Source of the DNA: Limnohabitans sp. 63ED37-2
GTDB lineage: Bacteria; Pseudomonadota; Gammaproteobacteria; Burkholderiales; Burkholderiaceae_C
Reading direction: 5' to 3'
Length of the DNA: 64,000 nucleotides
Assembly: GCF_001412535.1 (NCBI RefSeq)
Contig: NZ_CP011774.1
Span: 1,111,501 to 1,175,500 of the forward strand
Shown piece by piece: positions 32,342 to 41,093 of this stretch. The notes under the pieces are model-generated. The model made no database searches. It saw only the letters and a program-made list of their open reading frames with translations, and was not told the DNA's origin. Each line of letters opens with the position of its first letter. Position 1 is the stretch's first letter. The translations under genes and the position numbers were made by a program.

Positions 32342-34624
32342 ATGCATCTTTTCAAACGGACCTCCCCTCGATTCTTGAAGAATTCATTCCGGTTGGCTGT
32401 GTGGGCTTGGGCCGCTTGTGCCCTGGGGGCTTGGGCCCAGGCACCCGTGGTAGCCCCAGCCCCAGCCCCCAGTGTGGTCTTGGTCTTGGCGGGAGGCGGT
32501 GCCAAGGGGTTTGCCCATTTGGCGGTGCTGCGGCAACTCGAACAAGACCGCATTCCGATTGCCCGCATTGTGGGCACCAGCATGGGGGCGGTGATTGGCG
32601 GCTTGTATGCCAGTGGCATGAGCACCGCAGACATTGAACGCACCTTGAGTCAGTTGGACCCCTCCAGGGTGGCCCTTGATCAGATCGATCGCCGGGAGTT
32701 GCCTTCACGCACACGCGCCTACCAAGAAAAATACCCGGTAGATCTGGAGTTCGGCATCAAAAACGGTGGGGTGAGTTTTGCCCGGGGCGTGAGCGATGGG
32801 CAGCGTTTCTTGGCCCTGCTGCAGTCCCTGACCCAACACTTGCCGCCCGAAGTCAACTTTGATGATTTGAAAATCCCATTTCGGGCTGTGGCCACGCGCT
32901 ACCGCGACGGCGAGATGAAGGTGTTTGATCGTGGCGCCCTGCATTTGGCGATTCGTGCCAGCATGGCGGCCCCCGCCGTGTTTGCGCCCGTCGAGGTGGA
33001 TGGTGAGACCTATGTGGACGGCGGCTTGGTGGCCAACATGCCCATCGAGGTGGCTTTGGCCGAAGGGGCCGATGTGATCGTGGCCTCTTTTTTGGGGGCG
33101 GGGGCCGACGAAGGCAAGACCGAGTCCGCCAGCCATGCCTTGGTGGTGGCCAACCGCATGCTGGACATCCTGATTCGCCAAAACGAAAAGCGCAACTTGG
33201 CTTTGTTGAGGCCACAAGACGTCTTGGTCCTCCCATCTGTTCAGGACATTGGCTTTTCCGATTTCAACCGTGCACCAGAAGTGGTGCAACGCGGACGGGA
33301 AGCGCTGGTGCCTGTGCAGGCGAGGTTGGCGGCTTTGCGTCAAAGTTTTGCGGCGCAAACCACGCCACAAGCGCCTGCAAGGCTGTCGTTTGACCAGCGC
33401 GAAAAACGCATCGTGGCCATCGAGTCACAAGGCCACAAAGATGTCTCGGAGAGTTTCATCCAGTCCATGCTGGCCCCGATGCTGTCGCAGGAATTTTCTG
33501 CCCAGCGGGTCGAGCGTTATCTGGACGAGCTCTACACCAGCGGCTACTTTGACCTGGTCAGTTACAGCCTGGTTCAGCAGCAGGGCGATGCGTACAAGTT
33601 GCTGGTCACGGTGCGCGAAAAACCGTACAGCCCCCATTTTTTCAAGACCACCATGGGGTTTTCCAGCGAGGTGGATGGCGTCACGCAATTCACGGCCGGG
33701 GTGGGTTATCGCCGCCCTTGGTTGACACCATCGGGTCTGGAGCTGTCCATCGATGCCCGCATGGGCACTCAGTCCGAGCTGGGCTTGCGCTTTCACCAAC
33801 CCCTCTCAAGGGGCTGGAGTGTCGAGACCGGCGCCTCTTTGGAGCGCAATGTTTTGCCGCTCTACCGCTCGTCTTTCAATGAGGAAAATTTCAACAATCA
33901 GAAGTTGGCTTACTACAAACAAACCGTGCAAAGTCTGGACACCACCTTGGTCTACGATTTTGAGCGCCTGGCCAACGTGAAGCTGGGGATGGTGTCCAGC
34001 CGCATCCGCCGGGCCTTTGACACGACGGTGGTTTGGGGCAACGACAACCTGGAGCCCACGCAGGAGATCCGCTACAACGCGCTGCGGATGAAATGGCAAA
34101 TGGATCAACTCGACTCACTGAGCTTTCCAACGCGGGGTTATTTTTTGGGCGGCCACATGGAGCGAGGGATATCGGGTGCCATTTACAGTGGTGGCAGCCT
34201 GTCGGCCAAGTGGGCGCATTCGGAGGGGCCGCACATCGTCAATCTGGGCATCCAGTTGGCCCAGGAACGTGTCACCCTGGACTGCGACCGCTGCCGTGCG
34301 CCCAGCAATTTGATTTTGGGTGGTTTTCAGAACATGGGGGCTTACCGCATGGGGCAATTGGTCGGTGACCAGTTGGTCCATGTGCAATCCACTTACATGT
34401 ACCGCTTGACGCAAGGCGGCCTGCTCAATCAGAAAACCTATGTGGGTACCGTGCTGGAAGCCGGAGACGCTTGGGCCAAGGGAACAGCACATCGCTGGCG
34501 TTACAGCGCCACCGCGTTTGTGGCGGTGGACAGCAAGATCGGGGACATTTATTTGGGCGCCGCCAGAGGCTCCAGCGATACCTACAACCTGTTTCTGCAA
34601 TTGGGCAGACGCTTCAGTTTTTGA
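32342..34624 (+). CDS. Patatin-like phospholipase with POTRA and outer-membrane barrel (PlpD-like, type Vd)
   Basis: The 760-aa protein has a signal peptide ending AWA (~residue 32) and a patatin lipase domain. That domain has the oxyanion loop GGGAKG (51-56), nucleophile Ser80 in GTSMG and the DGG aspartate (D226). One POTRA-like segment follows (~residues 355-425), and the last ~330 residues are rich in beta strands and end in Phe (GRRFSF), as in Omp85-type barrels. This order is that of type Vd autotransporters such as PlpD, which move their lipase to the surface. A DCDRC cysteine pair (~residue 650) sits in the barrel region. The tail overlaps the convergent flavoprotein gene by 11 bp. 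Confidence 0.88.
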   Translation: MHLFKRTSPRFLKNSFRLAVWAWAACALGAWAQAPVVAPAPAPSVVLVLAGGGAKGFAHLAVLRQLEQDRIPIARIVGTSMGAVIGGLYASGMSTADIERTLSQLDPSRVALDQIDRRELPSRTRAYQEKYPVDLEFGIKNGGVSFARGVSDGQRFLALLQSLTQHLPPEVNFDDLKIPFRAVATRYRDGEMKVFDRGALHLAIRASMAAPAVFAPVEVDGETYVDGGLVANMPIEVALAEGADVIVASFLGAGADEGKTESASHALVVANRMLDILIRQNEKRNLALLRPQDVLVLPSVQDIGFSDFNRAPEVVQRGREALVPVQARLAALRQSFAAQTTPQAPARLSFDQREKRIVAIESQGHKDVSESFIQSMLAPMLSQEFSAQRVERYLDELYTSGYFDLVSYSLVQQQGDAYKLLVTVREKPYSPHFFKTTMGFSSEVDGVTQFTAGVGYRRPWLTPSGLELSIDARMGTQSELGLRFHQPLSRGWSVETGASLERNVLPLYRSSFNEENFNNQKLAYYKQTVQSLDTTLVYDFERLANVKLGMVSSRIRRAFDTTVVWGNDNLEPTQEIRYNALRMKWQMDQLDSLSFPTRGYFLGGHMERGISGAIYSGGSLSAKWAHSEGPHIVNLGIQLAQERVTLDCDRCRAPSNLILGGFQNMGAYRMGQLVGDQLVHVQSTYMYRLTQGGLLNQKTYVGTVLEAGDAWAKGTAHRWRYSATAFVAVDSKIGDIYLGAARGSSDTYNLFLQLGRRFSF

Positions 34625-35840
34625 GTGCGCCTGGCAAAGCATGAGCGCAGGCATGCGCACTGGCCCAGGCCCACTGGAAGTTGTAGCCGCCCAGCCATCC
34701 GGTCACGTCGATCACCTCGCCAATGAAGTACAGACCGGGCTGTTTGGATTCCATGGTTTGGGAGGACACATCGCGTGTGTCTACGCCACCCAAGGTGACC
34801 TCTGCTTTTTTGTAGCCCTCGCTGCCCGTGGGGGTGAGGCGCCAATTGGACAGGGCCTCGGCCAGTTTGGTCAGGGCTTTGTCGGGCACCTCGGCGGCGG
34901 TGCGCTGCAGGGCCGGGTCCTGGCTGACCCAGGCTTCGGCCAATCGACTGGGCACCAGACTGGCCAGCTCGTTGCCCAGCAGTTTTTTGGAGCGCAGCTT
35001 GGTTTCTTGCAGGCGCTCGGGCAGGTTCACCTCGGGGGCCAGGTTCAGGCGAATCGGTGTGCCTTCCTGCCAATAGCTGGAGATCTGCAAGACACCGGGG
35101 CCCGACAAACCACGGTGGGTGAACAGCAGGTCTTCGTCAAAGTGCATGCGGCTTTTTTTCTCGCCCGTTTCGATGCCCACAGGCAGCGCGAGCCCGGCCA
35201 GCTGTGCATAAGGGGCCCAGGCTTCACCATCAAAGGTCAAGGGCACCAGGCCGGGTCGGCGCTCCACCAGCCGCAGGCCAAACTGGCTGGCGATGCGGTA
35301 GCCCCAGTCACTGGCCCCGATTTTGGGGATGGACAAACCACCCGTGGCCACCACCAGCGACGTGGTGTGAACGGTGCCTTGGCTGGTTTCCAGGGTGTAG
35401 GCGGTGACATCTTCTGTCGGGGCTTGTACGGTTTTCACACTGCAGCCCGTGCGGATGTCTACGCCGCCTGTGGCGCATTCGGCCAGCAGCATGCGGATGA
35501 TGTCTTCAGCGGAGTGGTCGCAAAAGAGTTGGCCCTTGTGCTTTTCATGGAAAGCAATGCCGTGCTTTTGCACCAGATCGATGAAGTCCTGTGGGGTGTA
35601 GCGCGACAGCGCCGAGCGGCAAAAATGCGGGTTCTGGCTGATGAAATGCTTTTGCGGCGCTGAGGCGTCGAGCAGCCGGTTGGTGAAATTGCAGCGCCCG
35701 CCGCCCGAGATGCGGATTTTTTCGGCGATCTTGTCGCTGTGGTCGATGACCAGCACCTTCAGCCCGCGCTGGCCCGCCACGCCCGCGCAAAACAACCCGG
35801 CAGCCCCGGCACCCACGATCACCACATCCCATGTCTTCAT
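34614..35840 (-). CDS. NAD(P)/FAD-dependent oxidoreductase, HI0933/YhiN family
   Basis: Flavoprotein of 408 aa with the FAD-binding motif VVIVGAGAAGLFCA at the N-terminus and the family marks ISGGGRCNFTN and LVVATGGLSIPKIGASDWGY. GEVIDVTGWLGGYNFQWAWASG-like sequence closes the protein (its last residue there is Ala, not Gly). The physiological role of this TIGR00275-type family is unknown. It is convergent with the patatin gene and followed downstream by it. Confidence 0.85.
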   Translation of the reverse strand: MKTWDVVIVGAGAAGLFCAGVAGQRGLKVLVIDHSDKIAEKIRISGGGRCNFTNRLLDASAPQKHFISQNPHFCRSALSRYTPQDFIDLVQKHGIAFHEKHKGQLFCDHSAEDIIRMLLAECATGGVDIRTGCSVKTVQAPTEDVTAYTLETSQGTVHTTSLVVATGGLSIPKIGASDWGYRIASQFGLRLVERRPGLVPLTFDGEAWAPYAQLAGLALPVGIETGEKKSRMHFDEDLLFTHRGLSGPGVLQISSYWQEGTPIRLNLAPEVNLPERLQETKLRSKKLLGNELASLVPSRLAEAWVSQDPALQRTAAEVPDKALTKLAEALSNWRLTPTGSEGYKKAEVTLGGVDTRDVSSQTMESKQPGLYFIGEVIDVTGWLGGYNFQWAWASAHACAHALPGALKN

Positions 35841-35924
35841 GGCTCAGGAGTGTAAAGGGGCAGGGCCCTGCCAGCGGCCCACCCCACATTCACAAGCTGG
35901 GGCTCGCTCCCGCGGGGGGGGAGC

Positions 35925-36710
35925 TCAAGCGACCCGCTGCGCCTTTGTCTGTTGTTCGGCCTGTTGCCATGCCCGCGCCCCTTGCACCACGTCGCCCACC
36001 ACGATGATGCTCGGGCTTTGCAGCTGTTCTCGGTGCACGGTGTTCACCAGGCCCGCCAGCGTGGTCAGCGCCTCGCGCTGTGACGGCAAGCTGGCGTGTT
36101 GGACCACCGCCACCGGGGTGTGGGCAGGCAGGCCTTGCAGCAAACCTTGGCAGATGTGGTTCAGGCTGCTCACGCCCATGTAGATCACCAGCGTCAGTTT
36201 GGCTTGGTGCGCAGTGGTGGCCAATTGCACCCAGTCGGTGCCGCTGTCGCCGGGCTTGGCGTGGCCTGTCACAAACACCACGCCGTGGGCGTGTTCGCGG
36301 TGGGTGAGTGGTGCGCCCAGGCTGCTCATGCCCGCCAGGCCCGAGGTGATGCCGTTGACCACCGCCACATCAATGCCCGCTTCGCGCAGGTGTTCCACCT
36401 CTTCACCGCCTCGGCCAAAAATGAAAGGATCGCCCCCTTTGAGGCGCACCACCCGTTCACCTTCTTTAAAAGCGGTGATCATCAGTTTGTCAATGAAGGC
36501 CTGCGGTGTGCTTTGGCAGCCGCCGCGCTTGCCCACATGGATGATGCGTGCGGTGGGTGAGGCGTGGGCCAAGACGGCGTCATTCACCAAGTCGTCCACC
36601 AAGAGCACGGTGGCGTTGGCAATGGCTTTCACCGCTTTGAGGGTGAGCAGTTCCGGGTCACCGGGACCGGCACCCACAAGGGTGCAGCTGGGGGCAAGAA
36701 GTGCGGGCAT
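35925..36710 (-). CDS. cobA: Uroporphyrinogen-III C-methyltransferase
   Basis: SAM-dependent methyltransferase that makes precorrin-2, the branch point to siroheme and cobalamin. The 261-aa protein has GAGPGDPELLTLKA, LVDDLV, VGKRGG, RLKGGDPFIFGRGGEE and GITSGLAG, all canonical SUMT motifs. It has no CysG dehydrogenase part. In Burkholderiales this form usually serves siroheme for sulfite and nitrite reductases; no such reductase is in this window. Confidence 0.93.
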   Translation of the reverse strand: MPALLAPSCTLVGAGPGDPELLTLKAVKAIANATVLLVDDLVNDAVLAHASPTARIIHVGKRGGCQSTPQAFIDKLMITAFKEGERVVRLKGGDPFIFGRGGEEVEHLREAGIDVAVVNGITSGLAGMSSLGAPLTHREHAHGVVFVTGHAKPGDSGTDWVQLATTAHQAKLTLVIYMGVSSLNHICQGLLQGLPAHTPVAVVQHASLPSQREALTTLAGLVNTVHREQLQSPSIIVVGDVVQGARAWQQAEQQTKAQRVA

Positions 36711-36843
36711 GGGCGGTCAGAAAATCGGCATGGGTGTTCAGTGCTTCCAATTTTCCGATCTATCACCAGCCCTTACAAATACATATTTGGCATAAGCTGA
36801 ATGATGCAGGTCCAAGCCGGCGGTCCTGCAACAGGGCCAGCGC

Positions 36844-37533
36844 TCAGGCCGTTTGCATGCCGTGCTGCAACTTCAGCGGAGTGCAAGCGGCCGAGGTCCA
36901 AAACGCCAACAGGGCTTGCATCGCCTCGGTTTGCTCGCTGGTGGCCGCCACCGAGCCCGAGAACGTGGTGATGATTTCCACCTCGGGTGGCAGGCCGCCC
37001 ACGATGGTGATGCCCGCCACGCCCAGCATTTCGCTCAGCTGCTGAAAGCCCAGCGCCACCTCGCCTTGGGCCACCAACGAGCCCACGGGCACGCCGGGTT
37101 TGGCTTGCACGATGCGGGGTAAGAGGGTCTCGGCAATGCCCCAGGCCTCGAACTGTTTAGCCAGTTGCACGCCACTCGGGCCCGTCGAATAGCCCAGGGT
37201 GGGCGCGGCCAGGATGGCGGCCTTGAGTGCGGCTTCGGTCGAGATGTCGGGCACGGGCTGGCCTGCTGGCACGGCCACCGCCACGCCTGAGCGCACCAGA
37301 TCGGCGCGGCTGCCCGCCCGCACATGGCCGCTGGCCACCAGTTTGTCGATGGCGTCACTGGCCAGCACCACGCCGTCAAAGGCTTCGCCCGCCTGCACGC
37401 GCTTGGCCGCATCCACGCCGCCGACCGACTCGACCTGCACTTGAACATGAGGTGCCTGCGCCTCGTACAGCGCCACCAGATCGGCCAAGAGGGGTTTGGT
37501 GGCCATGGAGGAAATCAGTCGGAGTGTGGTCAT
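36844..37533 (-). CDS. ModA-like substrate-binding-domain protein without a signal peptide
   Basis: The 229-aa protein has a periplasmic-binding fold of the molybdate-binding type (LRLISSMATKPLL, VQVESVGGVDAAKRV, FDGVVLASDAID, GPSGVQLAKQFE, QGEVALGFQQLSE). From the best start at 37533 it begins directly with the mature fold and has no export signal. An upstream in-frame ATG at 37623 would add a weakly hydrophobic stretch, but it collides with the tsaD start. No permease or ATPase gene is adjacent, so it may be a cytoplasmic or orphan binding protein. Confidence 0.65.
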   Translation of the reverse strand: MTTLRLISSMATKPLLADLVALYEAQAPHVQVQVESVGGVDAAKRVQAGEAFDGVVLASDAIDKLVASGHVRAGSRADLVRSGVAVAVPAGQPVPDISTEAALKAAILAAPTLGYSTGPSGVQLAKQFEAWGIAETLLPRIVQAKPGVPVGSLVAQGEVALGFQQLSEMLGVAGITIVGGLPPEVEIITTFSGSVAATSEQTEAMQALLAFWTSAACTPLKLQHGMQTA

Positions 37534-37621
37534 GGTGTGGGCTTTGCAGTGTGGTGTCGTCCTGCCAAGGATTATGGCCAAGCCGCCAGCGGCGGCCCAT
37601 GCCCCGCTTAAACTCGCTGTC

Positions 37622-38671
37622 ATGCAAATTTTGGGTATCGAATCATCTTGTGACGAGACGGGCGTGGCCTTGGTGGAAACCACCGGGGTTGCCATGCCGC
37701 GTCTGCTGTCGCACGCACTCTTCAGCCAGATCGAAATGCACCAAGCCTACGGCGGCGTGGTGCCCGAGCTGGCCAGCCGCGACCACATCCGCCGGGTGCT
37801 GCCGCTCACGCGCCAGGTGCTGGCCGAGGCGGGGGCCACTTTGGCGGGCATCGACGTGGTGGCCTACACCCGGGGGCCAGGACTGGCCGGGGCGCTTTTG
37901 GTGGGTTCGGGCGTGGCCTGTGCACTGGCCGCGTCTTTGGGCAAGCCCGTGCTGGGTGTGCACCATTTGGAGGGGCATTTGCTCTCGCCGTTTTTGAGCG
38001 CCGATCCGCCCGAGTTTCCCTTCATCGCCTTGCTGGTCTCGGGCGGTCACACGCAGCTCATGCGGGTGGATGGCGTGGGCCGTTACGAGCTGCTGGGCGA
38101 AACGATTGACGATGCGGCGGGTGAAGCCTTTGACAAGTCGGCCAAACTCATGGGCCTGCCTTACCCGGGTGGCCCTGGCCTGTCGCGCCTGGCCGAGCAG
38201 GGCAATCCTGCGGCCTACAAGCTGCCCCGGCCTTTGCTGCACAGCGGCGATCTGGACTTTTCTTTTGCGGGCCTCAAAACCGCCGTGCTCACCCAAAGCC
38301 AAAAAATCGGCCCAGCGGCCCATACCGAAGGCGCACCTGAGCGGGCTGACTTGGCCGCATCGACCCAGGCAGCGATTGTCGAAGTGCTGGTCAAAAAATC
38401 CATGAACGCGCTCAAAACCAGTGGCATGAAGCGCCTGGTCGTGGCCGGGGGCGTGGGCGCCAACCGCGAGCTGCGGGCGCAACTCAATGCCGCCTGCGCC
38501 AAAGCCCGGGTGCGGGTGCATTACCCCGAGCTGCACCTGTGCACCGACAACGGCGCCATGATCGCCATGGCCGCTGCCATGCGTTTGCAAGCCGGGGCAC
38601 AAACCGCCCAGGCGCGTTACAGCTTCGACGTGAAACCGCGCTGGCCGTTGCACGAGCTGGCCGGGTCTTAA
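37622..38671 (+). CDS. tsaD: tRNA N6-adenosine threonylcarbamoyltransferase TsaD
   Basis: Catalytic subunit that transfers the threonylcarbamoyl group to A37 of ANN-decoding tRNAs. The 349-aa protein has GIESSCDETGVA, the metal-binding HHLEGHLLSP, LVSGGHTQLM, the GEAFDKSAK segment and VAGGVGANRELR, with a C-terminal TDNGAMIA. The start at 37622 is fixed by MQILGIESSCDET. It is divergent from the ModA-like gene with 88 bp between starts. Confidence 0.96.
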   Translation: MQILGIESSCDETGVALVETTGVAMPRLLSHALFSQIEMHQAYGGVVPELASRDHIRRVLPLTRQVLAEAGATLAGIDVVAYTRGPGLAGALLVGSGVACALAASLGKPVLGVHHLEGHLLSPFLSADPPEFPFIALLVSGGHTQLMRVDGVGRYELLGETIDDAAGEAFDKSAKLMGLPYPGGPGLSRLAEQGNPAAYKLPRPLLHSGDLDFSFAGLKTAVLTQSQKIGPAAHTEGAPERADLAASTQAAIVEVLVKKSMNALKTSGMKRLVVAGGVGANRELRAQLNAACAKARVRVHYPELHLCTDNGAMIAMAAAMRLQAGAQTAQARYSFDVKPRWPLHELAGS

Positions 38672-38795
38672 AGGGTCAGGGCACGCCCTGCACAAGCCCT
38701 GCGCCAATGCGGGTTAACCCGAGGGTGTGTGCCCTGACTGGTTAAACTCCGCCCCTTTGCTTGTGTGGACCGGTTCACGGTTCTGCGTTTTTGCC

Positions 38796-40073
38796 ATGCC
38801 TTCATTGCCCATCTTTTCGCGTCGCACGCTGCTGGCCTGTGCCGCCGCCCTGTGTTCTGTTGTGGCCCATGCCCAATCCCCCGCACCCATTCGCCTGGCC
38901 TTGATCGAAGGCCTGAGTGGCCCTTTTGCCAACACGGGAGAAGCCGTGGTGCGCAACATCGCCTGGGCGGTCGAGCGGGTCAATGCCCGCGGTGGCGTCC
39001 CCACTGCACAAGGCCTGCGGCCAATGGTGCTGACACGCCACGACAGCAAAGGCCAAAGCGAAGAGGCCTTGTCGGCGCTCAAATCGGCCATTGACGATGG
39101 CGCACAGGTCGTGTTGCAAGGCAATTCTTCGGCCAATGCGGCAGCGCTGATCGATGCCATCAACAAGCACAACGAGCGCGAGCCTGCCCGGCGAGTGCTG
39201 TTTCTCAATTACTCGGCGGTTGACCCGGCCTTGACCAACGAACGATGCAGTTTCTGGCATTTCCGTTTTGATGCCCATGCCGACATGCGCATGGCAGCGC
39301 TCATGCAGGTCTTGCGCGAAGACCCGAGCGTGAAATCGGCCTATTTGATTGGACAGGACTACAGTTTTGGCCAAGCCGTGTTGCGCGAGGCCAGGCGTCA
39401 ATTGGGGGTGTTGCGCCCGGATGTTCAGATCGTGGGCGATGAGCTGCACCCCCTGGGCCGTGTGAAAGATTTCTTGCCCTATGCGGCCAAGATCAAGGCC
39501 AGTGGAGCGCAAGCGGTGATCACGGGCAACTGGGGCAATGACCTGACGCTCTTGGTCAAGGCCGCTCGCGAGGCCGGTTACGAAGGCAAGTTCTACACTT
39601 TTTATGGCAACGCCTTGGGCGCGCCAGCGGCCATTGGTGAGGCCGGTGTGGGCCGCGTGATCGCGGTGGCCGACTGGCTGCCCAATGTGCCGGGGCAGGC
39701 CAGTGCAGAGTTTTACAAGTCATTTCGCCAGCGCTTTCCCAAACCATCCGAAGACTATGTGCATGTGCGCATGCAACTCATGATCGAGGCATTGGCGCAG
39801 GCGGTGGCCAAAGCCGGGGGCACCGATCCAGTGGCTGTGGCCTTGCAACTTGAAAAAGCCCGGGTCAGCATGGCCGGGCAAACCGGCAGCATGCGGGCCC
39901 AAGACCACCAGTTTCAGCAGCCTTTGGTGGTGGGTGTGATGGCCCGCCAGGGCACGCCAGGCGTGCCATTTGACGTGGAAGGCTCTGGCTACGGCTTCAA
40001 GGTGGTGCGACAGATCACGGCCGAGCAGGCCCGTTTGCCCAGCACCTGTCAGATGGAGCGTCCGGCCTCCTGA
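38796..40073 (+). CDS. Branched-chain amino acid-type ABC transporter substrate-binding protein (LivK-like)
   Basis: A 425-aa periplasmic binding protein of the Leu/Ile/Val family. The signal region has a twin-arginine look (SRRTLL) before a hydrophobic stretch ending AHA (~residue 26), so Tat or Sec export is possible. The mature part opens IRLALIEGLSGPFANTGEA and contains DSKGQSEEAL, a QDYSFGQ segment and ITGNWGNDL. No permease or ATPase gene is adjacent, so the protein is either an orphan or serves a distant transporter. The ligand is unknown. Confidence 0.82.
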   Translation: MPSLPIFSRRTLLACAAALCSVVAHAQSPAPIRLALIEGLSGPFANTGEAVVRNIAWAVERVNARGGVPTAQGLRPMVLTRHDSKGQSEEALSALKSAIDDGAQVVLQGNSSANAAALIDAINKHNEREPARRVLFLNYSAVDPALTNERCSFWHFRFDAHADMRMAALMQVLREDPSVKSAYLIGQDYSFGQAVLREARRQLGVLRPDVQIVGDELHPLGRVKDFLPYAAKIKASGAQAVITGNWGNDLTLLVKAAREAGYEGKFYTFYGNALGAPAAIGEAGVGRVIAVADWLPNVPGQASAEFYKSFRQRFPKPSEDYVHVRMQLMIEALAQAVAKAGGTDPVAVALQLEKARVSMAGQTGSMRAQDHQFQQPLVVGVMARQGTPGVPFDVEGSGYGFKVVRQITAEQARLPSTCQMERPAS

Positions 40074-40374
40074 GCCACTTTTGAGGCCAGCTTTCGACCG
40101 CCCGCACGTTGAGGATGCGTGAGCACAGGCTGCAACGCCAAGTCTGTGGCGTGGTGGCATCAACAGGACTGGGAATTTGAAACAAGATGTAATAAACCGG
40201 CAATGATCTTTTTTATTTATAAATTAATTACTAAGATCTCATAAAAATGAAAATGCCAAATCCGTTGAAAGGCAATTATTCGGATTTTTGAGGGACCGAT
40301 TGAATGCTTGTCAGTCCTTTGGCTTTTGAAGTTGTCAATTGCTGAATTCATTTTTTTGTATCGAAAGGCAAAAA
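40074..40374. other. 301-bp AT-rich intergenic stretch
   Basis: No gene is visible. From about 40185 the sequence turns strongly AT-rich. An inverted repeat AAATCCG / CGGATTT (40258-40264 with 40281-40287), followed by two further Ts, could be a terminator for the upstream gene. TTGTCA (40332) and TTGTAT (40356), 18 bp apart, look like a promoter but would leave an unusually short leader before the ATG at 40375. Confidence 0.5.
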
Positions 40375-40986
40375 ATGAGCATCGTCAAGTATTTCAACCA
40401 CGGTTTTCAACGCGACATTGGCAAGCTGAATTTTGTGGACGTGCCGCAAGTTCTCAAAGACATCCTGAACGACAAAGACCTGATCCAGTTCGGCGGCAAA
40501 AATTGGTCACGCGCCCCAGATGACCTCGACAACATCGACGTCGAGTTGCGCCCCATGTTTGTTTTGTGTTTGTTTGCTTTGGTGGCCACAGACCAATGCA
40601 TGCAGACTTATTTCAAGCCGTATTACGCCGACTGGCGTGAGCGAACCGCTTACCCCAAATTTGGCTGGACCCGTTTTGGTTTGTACAACGAAAATCCCTT
40701 GAAATTGCTGTCCGTGCCCGAGCAAGCGGGACTGATCGATTCAGAGCAAACCTGTGCTTTGATGCGCGAATTCGTGGGCTTTTACCGAACTCTGGTCGCC
40801 GATTATTGCCACTTGCACGCCCCCAAGTTGTCGGCCGATTTGTTCTTCACCAGGCTGTTGCAAGACGACATCTTCACCCTGGGCGAGGGTCGGGTGGTGG
40901 CTGCATTCAAGCAAGCAGCGCCGGGTTTGATTCAGGGCCGCACTTTGGACGCATCGCCCTCTGAAGGTTATCTGCTGGCGGTTTAA
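40375..40986 (+). CDS. Hypothetical protein, unrecognised, in AT-rich surroundings
   Basis: A 203-aa soluble-looking protein that I do not recognise. It starts MSIVKYFNHGFQ, is rich in aromatic residues (many Phe, Tyr, Trp), has one moderately hydrophobic segment (FVLCLFALVA, residues ~62-71) and no signal peptide. An AAAGG ribosome binding site precedes the ATG. The start region and upstream DNA are AT-rich against a GC-rich background, but its codons are ordinary in the second half. It stands alone between the LivK-like gene and the convergent tctC gene, so context gives no clue. Confidence 0.7.
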   Translation: MSIVKYFNHGFQRDIGKLNFVDVPQVLKDILNDKDLIQFGGKNWSRAPDDLDNIDVELRPMFVLCLFALVATDQCMQTYFKPYYADWRERTAYPKFGWTRFGLYNENPLKLLSVPEQAGLIDSEQTCALMREFVGFYRTLVADYCHLHAPKLSADLFFTRLLQDDIFTLGEGRVVAAFKQAAPGLIQGRTLDASPSEGYLLAV

Positions 40987-41093
40987 ACCCACCTCATGCT
41001 GCTGACCGGTCTGTCAACAGCCGGTGACTTGGTCAAGGCTTGGGCGATGCAGACGCCCAAGCCTTTGAGCTGCCTTGACTTGCCGAAGCCCCC

